A stretch of 43,194 nt of DNA from positions 1-43,194 of the forward strand of contig JAHWKM010000010.1 in assembly GCA_019347895.1 (NCBI GenBank), given 5' to 3'. The notes beneath the pieces are model-generated. The model had not been told where the DNA came from, made no database searches, and saw nothing but the letters and a program-made list of their open reading frames with translations. Source of the stretch: Candidatus Parcubacteria bacterium. GTDB taxonomy: Bacteria > Patescibacteriota > Saccharimonadia > Saccharimonadales > 2-12-FULL-41-12. Position 1 is the first letter of the stretch, and each line of letters opens with the position of its first letter. The translations under genes and the position numbers were made by a program. Shown here piece after piece: positions 8,703-15,507 of this stretch.

Positions 8703-9224
8703 ATTAGCAAACGAACCCGCCTCAACGGTGAGATCCGGGCGCAAAATTTACGTGTTATCGACAGTAACGGTGACCAGATCGGTGTATTATCGCGCGAAGA
8801 AGCCCTTCGTGCGGCCTACGATCAAGAGCTGGACCTCGTCGAGATATCGCCTAATGCAAATCCGCCGGTAGCAAAAATTGTTGACTGGGGAAAATACAAT
8901 TATCAGAAGACCAAGCAGCTTCAAAAAACCAAACGGAGCGCAAAAAGCCCGGAGTTGAAACAAATGCGTTTCGGGCTCAAGATAGGCGATCATGACCTCG
9001 GAGTCAAACTTAACAAGGTCGAAGGCTTTCTCGAGAACGGTCACAAGGTAAAATTAGTAATATTTTACAGAGGCAGAGAGATGGCTCATAAAGAGATCGG
9101 CTTTCAGCTGGCTAACAAAATCCTGGAGATTCTAGGAGATAAAGTTATTGTCGAGCAACAGCCCCAACTTTCGGGCAAACAATTAATATTAGTTATCAGG
9201 AGCAACACCCATGCCAAAACTTAA
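8703..9224 (+). CDS. infC: Translation initiation factor IF-3, AUU start codon
   Basis: 173 residues starting ISKRTRLNGEIRAQ if read from the ATT at 8703. IF-3 binds the 30S subunit, prevents premature joining of the 50S subunit and checks start codons. No ATG, GTG or TTG lies at the expected start. ATT is preceded by AAGGAG at 8690-8695 with a 7-base spacer, and starting there restores the whole N-terminal domain. An ATG-only annotation would begin at 8955 and lose half the protein. An AUU start of infC is known from E. coli, where IF-3 discriminates against it and so represses its own synthesis. The same autoregulation is likely here. The 3' end overlaps rpmI by 14 bases. Confidence 0.93.
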   Translation: MSKRTRLNGEIRAQNLRVIDSNGDQIGVLSREEALRAAYDQELDLVEISPNANPPVAKIVDWGKYNYQKTKQLQKTKRSAKSPELKQMRFGLKIGDHDLGVKLNKVEGFLENGHKVKLVIFYRGREMAHKEIGFQLANKILEILGDKVIVEQQPQLSGKQLILVIRSNTHAKT

Positions 9225-9405
9225 AGTTCATAGCGGTACGAAGGACAGAATACGGGTAACCAAGACTGGCAAGGTTTTGAGGCGCCATTCAACCTCGAAT
9301 CATTTTCTTCAGAAAAAAAGCACGTCCAGAAAACGAAGGTTTGCTGGTTTTGATAAGATTGTTGGCAACAGTAAGAACAACATTAAAAAGAAGCTTGGAG
9401 TCTAA
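9211..9405 (+). CDS. rpmI: Ribosomal protein bL35
   Basis: 64 residues, normal for bL35, highly basic, with the family start MPKLKVHSGTKDR and the HSTSNHFLQKKS block. It is a 50S component. It overlaps infC by 14 bases, so translation is probably coupled. The order infC-rpmI-rplT is the common bacterial arrangement. A repeat element follows directly after its stop. Confidence 0.95.
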   Translation: MPKLKVHSGTKDRIRVTKTGKVLRRHSTSNHFLQKKSTSRKRRFAGFDKIVGNSKNNIKKKLGV

Positions 9406-9411
9406 GATGAA

Positions 9412-9533
9412 AAATCCGAAATCAGAAACTAGAAATCCGAGACAAATCCGAAATCAGAAACTAGAAATTCTAAATGTTTCGAGTTTCGTTTTTCGAGTTT
9501 CTAGTTTGTTTCGAGTTTCGTTTTTCGAGTTTC
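9412..9533. repeat. Interspersed repeat between rpmI and rplT
   Basis: A 25-base unit occurs twice (9412-9436 and 9444-9468), followed by a 26-base unit rich in TTTCGAG also occurring twice (9476-9501 and 9508-9533). The two halves are roughly inverted relative to each other (GAAACTAGAAA against TTTCTAGTTT), so the element could fold into a long imperfect hairpin. A related arrangement is found at 19979-20106. Confidence 0.7.
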
Positions 9534-9561
9534 GTTTTTCTAAGCTCAAAGGAGCGACACA

Positions 9562-9906
9562 ATGAGAGTTAAGCGCGGCCAAGCGGCCCACAAAAAGCAC
9601 AATAAAATCCGCAAGGCTACCAAGGGAATGTCCAGAGCTAACCGAACCAGTGTTAGGCGAGGCAAGCAAGCCATAACCCGAGCACTGGTAAACGCAACCC
9701 GCGACAGGAAAAATAAAAAAAGAACCTTCAGGGTTCTTTGGAATACCCGGATTAATGCGGCGGCACGCTTAAATGGCACAACTTACAGCAGATTTATTAA
9801 CGGCTTAAAGAAAAACAATATTTCATTAGATCGAAAAATCCTGGCTGAATTGGCAGTAAATGAGCCTAAAGTCTTCAGCGAAATAGTTAAATCTGCCAGC
9901 AAATAG
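9562..9906 (+). CDS. rplT: Ribosomal protein bL20
   Basis: 114 residues, a normal length, with the basic N-terminal helix region ([16 protein letters not shown]) and the conserved block [20 protein letters not shown]. It is an early-assembly 50S protein that binds 23S rRNA. In other bacteria L20 also represses the infC-rpmI-rplT operon. No L20 operator could be identified here. A GGAG site 6 bases before the ATG serves as ribosome binding site. Confidence 0.95.
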   Translation: MRVKRGQAAHKKHNKIRKATKGMSRANRTSVRRGKQAITRALVNATRDRKNKKRTFRVLWNTRINAAARLNGTTYSRFINGLKKNNISLDRKILAELAVNEPKVFSEIVKSASK

Positions 9907-9968
9907 TAGAGATTCCGCACTATCATTAATAATTGATTGCTTCAAATGATGGTATATTTATAATAAAT

Positions 9969-10271
9969 ATGTTTACAATAATACTCGCTATTATTTCCCT
10001 GCTGTTACCAGCATTCATCTGGTGGTCTCTACACAAAACAAAGCATTGGCCACCTGTCATACTCTCCCTAATAGCTTTGGTAACTTTCTGGGTTATTACC
10101 TTTTGTTTTCTAGTGTACTACGATATATTTTTGAAATCGGATTGCAATGACTGTGAACAAGGGGCAGGGTTAGGGACCGCATATGTAATCACTCCGATAT
10201 TTGCTACATACCTCTGCTTAGTTTTTGTTTTTAGTGTAAGTTGGACTATTGGCCGAATTCGTAAAAAATAA
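9969..10271 (+). CDS. Small membrane protein, three segments
   Basis: 100 residues from the ATG at 9969. A longer TTG-started form from 9933 is possible but would run through the promoter: TTGCTT (9937-9942), 16 bases, TATAAT (9959-9964), 4 bases before the ATG. That implies a leaderless transcript. Three hydrophobic segments are visible, plus two cysteines (DCNDC) in a loop. The function is unknown. A bidirectional terminator follows at 10271-10296. Confidence 0.55.
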   Translation: MFTIILAIISLLLPAFIWWSLHKTKHWPPVILSLIALVTFWVITFCFLVYYDIFLKSDCNDCEQGAGLGTAYVITPIFATYLCLVFVFSVSWTIGRIRKK

Positions 10272-10296
10272 AAACACCTATCTCTAGGTGTTTTTT
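10271..10296. terminator. Bidirectional terminator
   Basis: AAAACACCTA (10271-10280), loop TCTC, TAGGTGTTTT (10285-10294), flanked by A and T runs on both sides. It can end the plus-strand membrane protein gene and the minus-strand RNase P RNA. Confidence 0.75.
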
Positions 10297-10299
10297 AAT

Positions 10300-10898
10300 G
10301 TCAGATTGTCTATAAGCCGGGTTTTGTGCCTCCAAAATTGGAGCGCCGATCATCTATCTAGCCCTGAAATTACTCGCAGGGTCAAGCGGTTATTATAGAG
10401 TGCTTGCGGCGGGACACCTTATGCAAACATACTTCCTTGCAGCAGACAGGGTTTACCTCTTTTGATAGTCACCTATCAAAACTGTGAGCTCTTACCTCAC
10501 TCTTTTCACCCTTACCCAGCACCTGAGATGGTTCAATCTTACGATTGATAACTTTTGCGGGTTAACGCCAACCATCTCAGGTGCTGGGCGGTTTGGTTTC
10601 TGTGGCACTTTCCCTAGGGTTGCCCCCGGTTGCCGTTAGCAACTGTCCTTCCCTATGCTGCCCGGACTTTCCTCCCCGCACCTAAAATCGCTCAACAAAA
10701 ACCGAGTCTTTTCTTAAGTTCAACTAAACCGCGGCCAATTGTGGCCTTGATTATGTTGATAAAATCGCTTCTTTAGATCACTTGCGGATCCTATGTAGAA
10801 TTGCTCATCTTTAAAACTCCGCAATAGATACACATAATGCATAAAGCGATTTTATCATAGCGATTTAAGGTGCGGGGCGATCGGCCAACAATCTGACC
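10300..10898 (-). ncRNA. rnpB: RNase P RNA with long P3-region extension
   Basis: The catalytic RNA that matures tRNA 5' ends. Conserved region I (GAGGAAAGTCCGGGC) is at 10675-10660 and conserved region V (ACAAAACCCGGCTTATAG) near 10326-10309. The P1 helix pairs 10897-10888 with 10309-10300 and fixes both ends. About 599 nt is long for a bacterial RNase P RNA. Two extensions account for this. A 19-bp helix with one mismatch (10859-10877 with 10674-10692) carries a 166-base extension containing a 13-bp helix (10758-10770 with 10844-10856). A perfect 19-bp hairpin at 10515-10588 (arms 10515-10533 and 10570-10588) is probably P12. The promoter lies in the end of the upstream gene. Confidence 0.93.
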
Positions 10899-10905
10899 TT
10901 ATCTT

Positions 10906-10933
10906 ATTATACATTCTTTTCAGCCGCATCAAG
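10906..10933 (-). promoter_or_regulatory. rnpB promoter inside the RNase H gene end
   Basis: CTTGAT (10933-10928), 16 bases and a perfect TATAAT (10911-10906) on the minus strand. Seven bases separate the -10 box from the G at 10898, which is exactly where the P1 helix begins. The -10 box overlaps the stop codon of the preceding gene. Confidence 0.7.
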
Positions 10934-11575
10934 ACATTCATTGACCATGAAGTCGGCTAGTTTATTATTTTCCCTCAATATATGCTGGAAAGTAATCTCG
11001 CTGAAATTTTTTTCTAACTCTTTAACGACATGGTAGTGCGGTGCTAATTCGGCATTTTTGACCTTATATTCGCCTTTTATCTGCTTAATGATTAGCTCGC
11101 TGTCCATAAACACAGCTAACCTTTTAATACCAATTTCTTTTGCTAGCTCCAAGCCTTTTTTTATCGCCTGGTACTCAGCTTGGTTGTTGGTAGTTATACC
11201 GATATACCTGGAGGTTTTGATAATAACTTCATCATTCTCATCCAGTAAAGCTATGCCTATAGCAGATGGTCCTGGATTTCCCCTGGAACCTCCATCAGTA
11301 TAAAGTTTCGCAGTCTTCAGCTTGTTATCCTTGCCTCTGTCGGCATTGAATAATTCATCGACTCTAGCAGCAAAATCTTCATCCTTTTTAGTAACCGTAC
11401 CCCCTGCTGAATGCGTTGAGAGTTCTAGTTCCACTGTATTGTAAGTGTTTGTAATTGTCGGATGATGATTAGCCCGTTTGGCAATTTCGGCCACATTATT
11501 TATAAATTCAATAGCTTCATCAAAATCCTTGAACTTAAATTTTCTATAAAGTAATTTTTCTGTTTTTTGCCACAT
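10907..11575 (-). CDS. Pterin-4a-carbinolamine dehydratase/RNase HI fusion
   Basis: 222 residues with two domains. Residues 1-78 resemble pterin-4a-carbinolamine dehydratase (PCD/DCoH), with HHP at 37-39, the TYNTVELELSTHSAGG strand and His55. Residues 88-222 are an RNase HI fold with TDGGSRGNPGPSA and a complete acidic set D94, E134, D158 and D208, so RNA cleavage in RNA-DNA hybrids is expected. PCD normally dehydrates 4a-hydroxy-tetrahydropterin. No aromatic amino acid hydroxylase is visible here, so the first domain may serve as a dimerisation or binding module. The only spacer to rnpB is 8 bases. A -10-like box (TATAAA) ends 3 bases before the start. Confidence 0.85.
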   Translation of the reverse strand: MWQKTEKLLYRKFKFKDFDEAIEFINNVAEIAKRANHHPTITNTYNTVELELSTHSAGGTVTKKDEDFAARVDELFNADRGKDNKLKTAKLYTDGGSRGNPGPSAIGIALLDENDEVIIKTSRYIGITTNNQAEYQAIKKGLELAKEIGIKRLAVFMDSELIIKQIKGEYKVKNAELAPHYHVVKELEKNFSEITFQHILRENNKLADFMVNECLDAAEKNV

Positions 11576-11701
11576 ATGTTTATACCAGTTTAACCTACTA
11601 TTAAAGCAATATAAATGGTCGGCTAGGAGCGATTAATCTTGAACAGTTAGGCGCAGTAAGTCAACATCTGCTTTGCTTACGAACTTTTACAGGAGCTTGG
11701 A

Positions 11702-12190
11702 CTACGCTTGCTCAGTTTGCTCTTCCCAAGATATTCCAAGCCCCACAGTTTCTACAGCTAATCCCTCGGGAACAGGGAATCCATCTCTTTCAAAACGTTC
11801 CTTATTATTCGAACGATCGCCAAATTTCGTGACTTTATAACCTACCTCAGAAAAGTATTCTAGCAATTCGTCTCTTAAACCTCTCAATTCGTGTACTTCT
11901 ATTGGTCTGTGTACCGCTGTAGAGGAATTATAGGGATATATTGTCTGCCAGCTTTTCACTGTTCGCTCACGCCCTAAGCCTTTCTGTTCTTCAATATCTT
12001 CTTCTATCTCTTCAACTGCTGGTCCGAAAGATTCGGCTATAGAAGTTGCAACTCTTGCATCTCGTTCTAAACAAGCTTGTCTGTCGGCTACCCTTTCAGC
12101 CCTTACGCGAGCTGCTACTTCGTCAGGGTGAGCTTCAGACCCGCTGGCTTCATGTCTCTTTTCCCCTAGTGTTTCGCTTGAACCTACCAT
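11702..12190 (-). CDS. Hypothetical charged soluble protein
   Basis: 162 residues. The N-terminal half is Glu/Arg/Ala-rich and likely a long helix. The C-terminal half (about 80-155) looks globular, with no membrane segment or known motif. AGGAG precedes the ATG by 7 bases and a good promoter lies 100 bases upstream, so the gene is probably real. There is no homology I can recognise. The 126 bases between it and the fusion gene hold nothing clear. Confidence 0.65.
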   Translation of the reverse strand: MVGSSETLGEKRHEASGSEAHPDEVAARVRAERVADRQACLERDARVATSIAESFGPAVEEIEEDIEEQKGLGRERTVKSWQTIYPYNSSTAVHRPIEVHELRGLRDELLEYFSEVGYKVTKFGDRSNNKERFERDGFPVPEGLAVETVGLGISWEEQTEQA

Positions 12191-12288
12191 GATCTACTCC
12201 TATCTGTTGTGCGGCTCCGTCAAATCTTATTAAATCTTGTCCAAGTATCTGCTTAGAAACAAGCATATCCGCTTGCTCGTATTAACTT

Positions 12289-12316
12289 ATATTATCATGT
12301 TAATGCAAGATGTCAA
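12289..12316 (-). promoter_or_regulatory. Promoter of the 12190 gene
   Basis: On the minus strand TTGACA (12316-12311), 16 bases, TAATAT (12294-12289). It predicts a leader of about 90 nt that includes a short hairpin (GCAAGC with GCTTGT). Confidence 0.5.
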
Positions 12317-12362
12317 TAGAATCGGCTAGGGGCTCATCCTGGACAATGCTTTTGTTTTCAAA

Positions 12363-12400
12363 TGGTCGGGGTGACAGGACTTGAACCTGCGACCTCACGG
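12363..12400 (-). pseudogene. tRNA 3' half (T arm, acceptor, CCA)
   Basis: Variable-loop sequence AGGTC, a perfect T arm (12374-12390, TTCAAGT loop), acceptor strand CACCCCG, A and CCA. The preceding CCGTG (12400-12396) could pair with TGCGG of the 5' half at 12690-12686. Local sequence upstream cannot supply a D arm. It is either a remnant or the distal exon of an interrupted tRNA. Confidence 0.5.
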
Positions 12401-12508
12401 TCACCTCCGGCGACCCCGAAACTTCACGATTGGCAACTAGTGGCCATCGGAAGGTTTCCTTGCGAATTGCCGCTGGCAATTCTCACCCCAGCCGTGAATC
12501 AAAAATTC

Positions 12509-12536
12509 TGGTCAGGGTGAGAAGACTTGGACTTCC
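12509..12536 (-). pseudogene. Second tRNA 3' end fragment
   Basis: A T-arm-like segment (12520-12536, loop TCCAAGT), acceptor strand CACCCTG, A and CCA. The acceptor is perfectly complementary to CAGGGTG at 12716-12710, on the other side of tRNA-Pro. Confidence 0.45.
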
Positions 12537-12543
12537 GAAATTC

Positions 12544-12620
12544 TGGTCGGGGATACTGGATTCGAACCAGCGACCTCACCACCCCCAGCGGTGCGCGCTA
12601 CCAAACTGCGCCAATCCCCG
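12544..12620 (-). tRNA. tRNA-Pro(GGG)
   Basis: A complete cloverleaf: acceptor CGGGGAT/ATCCCCG, D arm, anticodon stem CACCG/TGGTG with loop CTGGGGG (anticodon GGG), T arm GCTGGTTCGAATCCAGT, discriminator A and encoded CCA (12546-12544). It is flanked on both sides by parts of other tRNAs. Confidence 0.93.
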
Positions 12621-12685
12621 AAAGCTCTGTAATTATATCAGTTCAAATCCAATATCTCACGGTCACGTTCCGCCCTCACCCTAGG

Positions 12686-12716
12686 CCGCACGCTTTACCA
12701 ACTAAGCTACACCCTG
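12686..12716 (-). pseudogene. tRNA 5' half (acceptor, D arm, anticodon 5' stem)
   Basis: CAGGGTG (12716-12710), TA, D arm GCTTAGTTGGTAAAGC (12707-12692), G and TGCGG (12690-12686). No complete tRNA follows directly. Complementary 3' acceptor sequences appear only beyond tRNA-Pro(GGG). Confidence 0.5.
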
Positions 12717-12737
12717 ATTTTTGTAATATTTCTGGGC

Positions 12738-12967
12738 TTGCACTTGAGTGATAGGTGCAATTTCTCTTTGAGGAATGGAACGAGCCGTAAATGAGTTACG
12801 GTGAAGTGAATCCCGCAAAAGAAAATTGTGCCTGGTGCCAAGAAGCCGAAGGTGCGGCCAGCTTTGCTGGACGGCAGTTTGGCTGGTGCATGTACCAGAA
12901 ACGGACCGGCTTGATTAACTTGGCAAATAACCAAGTGGGTGATCTCATAAAGCAACCACAGTTGCTT
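12738..12967. other. Hairpin-rich non-coding stretch
   Basis: At least five hairpins lie in 230 bases: 12738-12760, 12785-12801, 12858-12870, 12919-12935 and 12950-12967, with stems of 5-8 bp. Overlapping reading frames on both strands do not look like protein. The region sits between the site-2 protease gene and the proline tRNA locus. It may be a structured RNA of unknown class. I could not match it to tmRNA, SRP RNA, 6S RNA or a self-splicing intron. Confidence 0.35.
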
Positions 12968-13098
12968 AGAATATTGATCTCCCTAAAAATCAACTATTCA
13001 AGATAATCGTCTGCCGGCTACCCGCTCCTAGCCAGCTTCTATTATAATCGGCTCATCACGGCCGTGTCTGGTGTATTATCGGCTACAGAGCCTACCGA

Positions 13099-13746
13099 TT
13101 ACAGCAAGCCGCCAGCCGCCGCAGGCATAAGGAAGTCGTATATTGCCCGAGTGATGCTGCGTATTACACTGAAAATTCCGGGGAAAAATAAAATTACCGC
13201 CAGGATTATAAATACTCCGAACTGTTCAAGACTGGCCATTATTCTCTGCACCGGCTCCGGCGCAAAGGCATAAAACAGTCGAGACCCGTCAAGGGGCGGA
13301 ATCGGTATCATATTAAATACGAACAAGATAATATTAATAAATATAAAAGTGATGATAATAGTCCCAAGCAGCGTACCGACCGCCGGCGCCCCAAGCAGCC
13401 AGTATACAGCGGCACCAAGCGCCGCCAGAATAATATTGCTGATCGGCCCAATCACACCGACTAAGGCGGCGCCGAACTCCTCAAACCTGACGCGCGCCGG
13501 ATTGAACGGAACCGGCTTGGCTGCCAGGAATGGAAACCCGAAGACTATCAGCGTCAGCATCGGCATCAATATGGTCAAAAAGGGATCGATATGTTTGAGC
13601 GGATTAAGGGTAATGCGCCCCTCCATCTTGGCGGTGTCATCGCCCAGCCAGTTACCCATGTAGGCGTGCATCATTTCGTGGATTGAGATGGAGATAACCA
13701 AAACGACCATTAAAATCAATAAACTAAGGACATTTACGTCAAACAT
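13099..13746 (-). CDS. Site-2 protease family (M50) intramembrane metalloprotease
   Basis: 215 residues with about five membrane segments. The zinc motif HEMMH (23-27) lies in the first segment region, and the second motif NMIPIPPLDGSRLF provides the aspartate ligand. It belongs to the compact M50 group (FtsH-unrelated, often annotated as 'site-2 protease family') that cleaves membrane-spanning substrates, for example anti-sigma factors or signal-peptide remnants. No PDZ domain is present. The substrate cannot be inferred from neighbours. Confidence 0.9.
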   Translation of the reverse strand: MFDVNVLSLLILMVVLVISISIHEMMHAYMGNWLGDDTAKMEGRITLNPLKHIDPFLTILMPMLTLIVFGFPFLAAKPVPFNPARVRFEEFGAALVGVIGPISNIILAALGAAVYWLLGAPAVGTLLGTIIITFIFINIILFVFNMIPIPPLDGSRLFYAFAPEPVQRIMASLEQFGVFIILAVILFFPGIFSVIRSITRAIYDFLMPAAAGGLL

Positions 13747-13832
13747 TCTTAAATATTATAACAGCAACGTGCCTGCGGTTGCTCTTGCCATCGTTTATCA
13801 AGCTTAATTAATTTTAAGGATCTTCTGCAGGG

Positions 13833-13861
13833 TTGACTCTCCTCTGTTGCTAATATACAAT
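13833..13861 (+). promoter_or_regulatory. rpmB promoter, apparently leaderless
   Basis: TTGACT (13833-13838), 17 bases, TACAAT (13856-13861). The -10 box ends 8 bases before the ATG, so transcription should start at or within 1-2 bases of the start codon. Confidence 0.65.
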
Positions 13862-13869
13862 TAGCCTCT

Positions 13870-14085
13870 ATGCAAAAATGTGACATCACTGGGAAAGGCA
13901 AGCAATACGGCCATAATGTTAGCTTTTCGCTGCGCCGTACGAATAAAGTTTGGAAGCCAAATCTTCAGACTAAAACAATTATAGTTGACGGTAAAAAAAT
14001 TAAATTAAAGGTGAGCGCGGCCGGGATCAGAAGCCTCAAGAAAAAAGGCCTGCTCGAGCCCGGCAAAAGCCAGCCGCAGCCCTAA
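13870..14085 (+). CDS. rpmB: Ribosomal protein bL28
   Basis: 71 residues, starting MQKCDITGKGKQYGHNVSFS, which matches bL28. The GNNVS-like block is followed by KVWKPNLQ and a basic C-terminal half. It is a 50S protein. It is a single gene with its own promoter and no Shine-Dalgarno site, consistent with a leaderless mRNA. Confidence 0.93.
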   Translation: MQKCDITGKGKQYGHNVSFSLRRTNKVWKPNLQTKTIIVDGKKIKLKVSAAGIRSLKKKGLLEPGKSQPQP

Positions 14086-14126
14086 GCGATAAGCACTACG
14101 CGGGTGAATGCAGTGCTTAATACTTA

Positions 14127-14759
14127 CTACTGCTGCCTTTTCAAAATGACAAGGCGCGTACCTTCGGCAAACTCTCTGCCTTTTATTTTCAGCTCCTCCA
14201 GCTCTTCGGCCGGCTCCATGGAAAAGGTCTTGCGTACACTTTCCAGATCGGCCTGGGGCACTTCGTATTTTAGAGCTTTGTCGTCGTAATGCGTTGGGAT
14301 GACCAATTTCGGCTCAATCTTTTTAATCAGCTTTAAGGCGCCTATCGCATCAATGGTATAGCCGCTCCCGCCAACCGGTATTGTCAAAATATCCACCATT
14401 CCTATGGCTTCTAGCTGCTCGTCGCTTAAGTCCGGGTAGATGTGCCCCAGTACGCACACCCTTACATCGTCAATTATTAGCCTGAAGCAAACTGCCGATT
14501 TCACGTGCTCTTCATCGATATGGGCTCGTGCGGCCACCCCTTGTATTGAGACGTCCCTGATTTCGTATTCCCCCGGCGTATCAACCAAAAACTCACTTTT
14601 TGATGTAGGCGACAAAAGCTTTTTAGAAGTTAAAATTTCAATATCGGTCGGCTTTGAACTGCTCTTTTGGCCAAGTTTTTCCAAGTTGTCATCAATTACA
14701 ACGCTAACTTTTTTAGTTTGTAGCCGAATGCAGTTACCGCCAAAATACTTGATCTCCAC
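14127..14759 (-). CDS. MBL-fold protein lacking the HxHxDH metal motif
   Basis: 210 residues with the sequence pattern of UPF0173-like beta-lactamase-fold proteins: an MEIKYFGGN start, LVDTPGEYEI, then PVGGSGYTIDA and IPTHYDD near residues 145-175. The metal-binding HxHxDH motif that should follow the third strand is absent (TSKKLLSP occupies its place), so hydrolase activity is doubtful. It starts with GTG, whose G is shared with the TAG stop of the upstream winged-helix gene, so the two are translationally coupled. They probably act together. The role is unknown. Confidence 0.75.
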   Translation of the reverse strand: MEIKYFGGNCIRLQTKKVSVVIDDNLEKLGQKSSSKPTDIEILTSKKLLSPTSKSEFLVDTPGEYEIRDVSIQGVAARAHIDEEHVKSAVCFRLIIDDVRVCVLGHIYPDLSDEQLEAIGMVDILTIPVGGSGYTIDAIGALKLIKKIEPKLVIPTHYDDKALKYEVPQADLESVRKTFSMEPAEELEELKIKGREFAEGTRLVILKRQQ

Positions 14760-15391
14760 TATTTTTCCTTCTTCGGTATCTTGTTAGAGTTTTTCTGCGG
14801 CTCTTCTTCCGTTAACTTATCGCTTAACAGGCTGCTTCTATCTAGCAAAACTTGTTTTTTAGACTCTAAAACGCTTACTAAAAACCTATCATTTAGTTTA
14901 CGCCGGTAGTCGAACTCACTGGTTGTCATAACAACGTAGCGTATTTCCTTGCCTTCCTTCTTTTCTAATTCGGCTACATATTTGCCGAGCTGGGTCTGGT
15001 TTACATCTCCGACAATCAAAAGATCCACGCCGCTTTTTTCATCTCTAGTAAATTGACCCGTGAGAATGGCCAGGTCAACTCTTCCCAAGGTATTTAGCGG
15101 ATCCTTCTCTTCAGATTCATCGGTATCGGTTATTTTGGTTGAACCGAATATGGAGGCCAGGGCTTTATAGTGCTCGTGCTTTTGGTTTACTTCGTAATAA
15201 AGTTTGTTATTGGTATTTTCCGAGGAAATGATTCCGACGCTTAAAAGGTTAGACAGCTCCCTGCGAACAGAATTGATCTGCTCGTCAATTTTACGTGTAA
15301 TTTCGCGTACATAAAAAGACCGGTTGGGATTACCGTAAAACATTTGTAATAGCTTAACGCGAGTTTTCGACCCAAAAAGTTGCTCAATCAC
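14759..15391 (-). CDS. Winged-helix regulator with nucleotidyltransferase-like domain
   Basis: 210 residues. Residues 1-75 form a winged helix-turn-helix (MIEQLFGSKTRVKLLQMF, then VREITRKIDEQINSVRREL). The middle (about 100-170) contains DLLIVGD, reminiscent of minimal nucleotidyltransferase folds. The C-terminal tail is charged. It is probably a transcription factor or a DNA-end-sensing regulator. It starts with GTG. A near-identical start sequence occurs 116 bases upstream at the end of miaA, with a short ORF between. It is coupled to the MBL-like gene downstream. Confidence 0.7.
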   Translation of the reverse strand: MIEQLFGSKTRVKLLQMFYGNPNRSFYVREITRKIDEQINSVRRELSNLLSVGIISSENTNNKLYYEVNQKHEHYKALASIFGSTKITDTDESEEKDPLNTLGRVDLAILTGQFTRDEKSGVDLLIVGDVNQTQLGKYVAELEKKEGKEIRYVVMTTSEFDYRRKLNDRFLVSVLESKKQVLLDRSSLLSDKLTEEEPQKNSNKIPKKEK

Positions 15392-15507
15392 AGCGGTTCA
15401 CTCCGTTCACCTTTTGAGAGGGAATTCTCCCCTCCGGGCGCGCCGGGCGCGGAATAAATCCGACGCTCGGGCTGCTCTCCCCAAACTACAAAAATTTGCT
15501 CAATCAC
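15388..15507 (-). CDS. 39-codon ORF coupled to miaA and the regulator
   Basis: It starts with GTG at 15507 overlapping the miaA TGA (GTGA) and ends with TGA overlapping the regulator's GTG (again GTGA). It encodes 39 residues starting MIEQIFVVWGEQ, of which MIEQ and the bases around them duplicate the start of the regulator. The interior is GC-rich and unlike its neighbours. It probably arose by insertion of about 104 bases flanked by a 12-base direct repeat (15380-15391 and 15496-15507). Whether the peptide matters is unknown. Confidence 0.35.
   Translation of the reverse strand: MIEQIFVVWGEQPERRIYSAPGAPGGENSLSKGERSEPL

Noticed and set aside
9412-9533. Short CRISPR-like array
   Set aside because: Only two copies of each unit, with 6-7 bases between them, and no cas genes.
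12401-12685. Group I intron interrupting a proline-region tRNA
   Set aside because: The length would fit, but the conserved core elements were not found and a complete tRNA-Pro occupies the middle.
12791-13006. 71-codon plus-strand ORF and overlapping minus-strand ORFs
   Set aside because: Composition is not protein-like, the frames overlap on both strands, and the region is full of hairpins.
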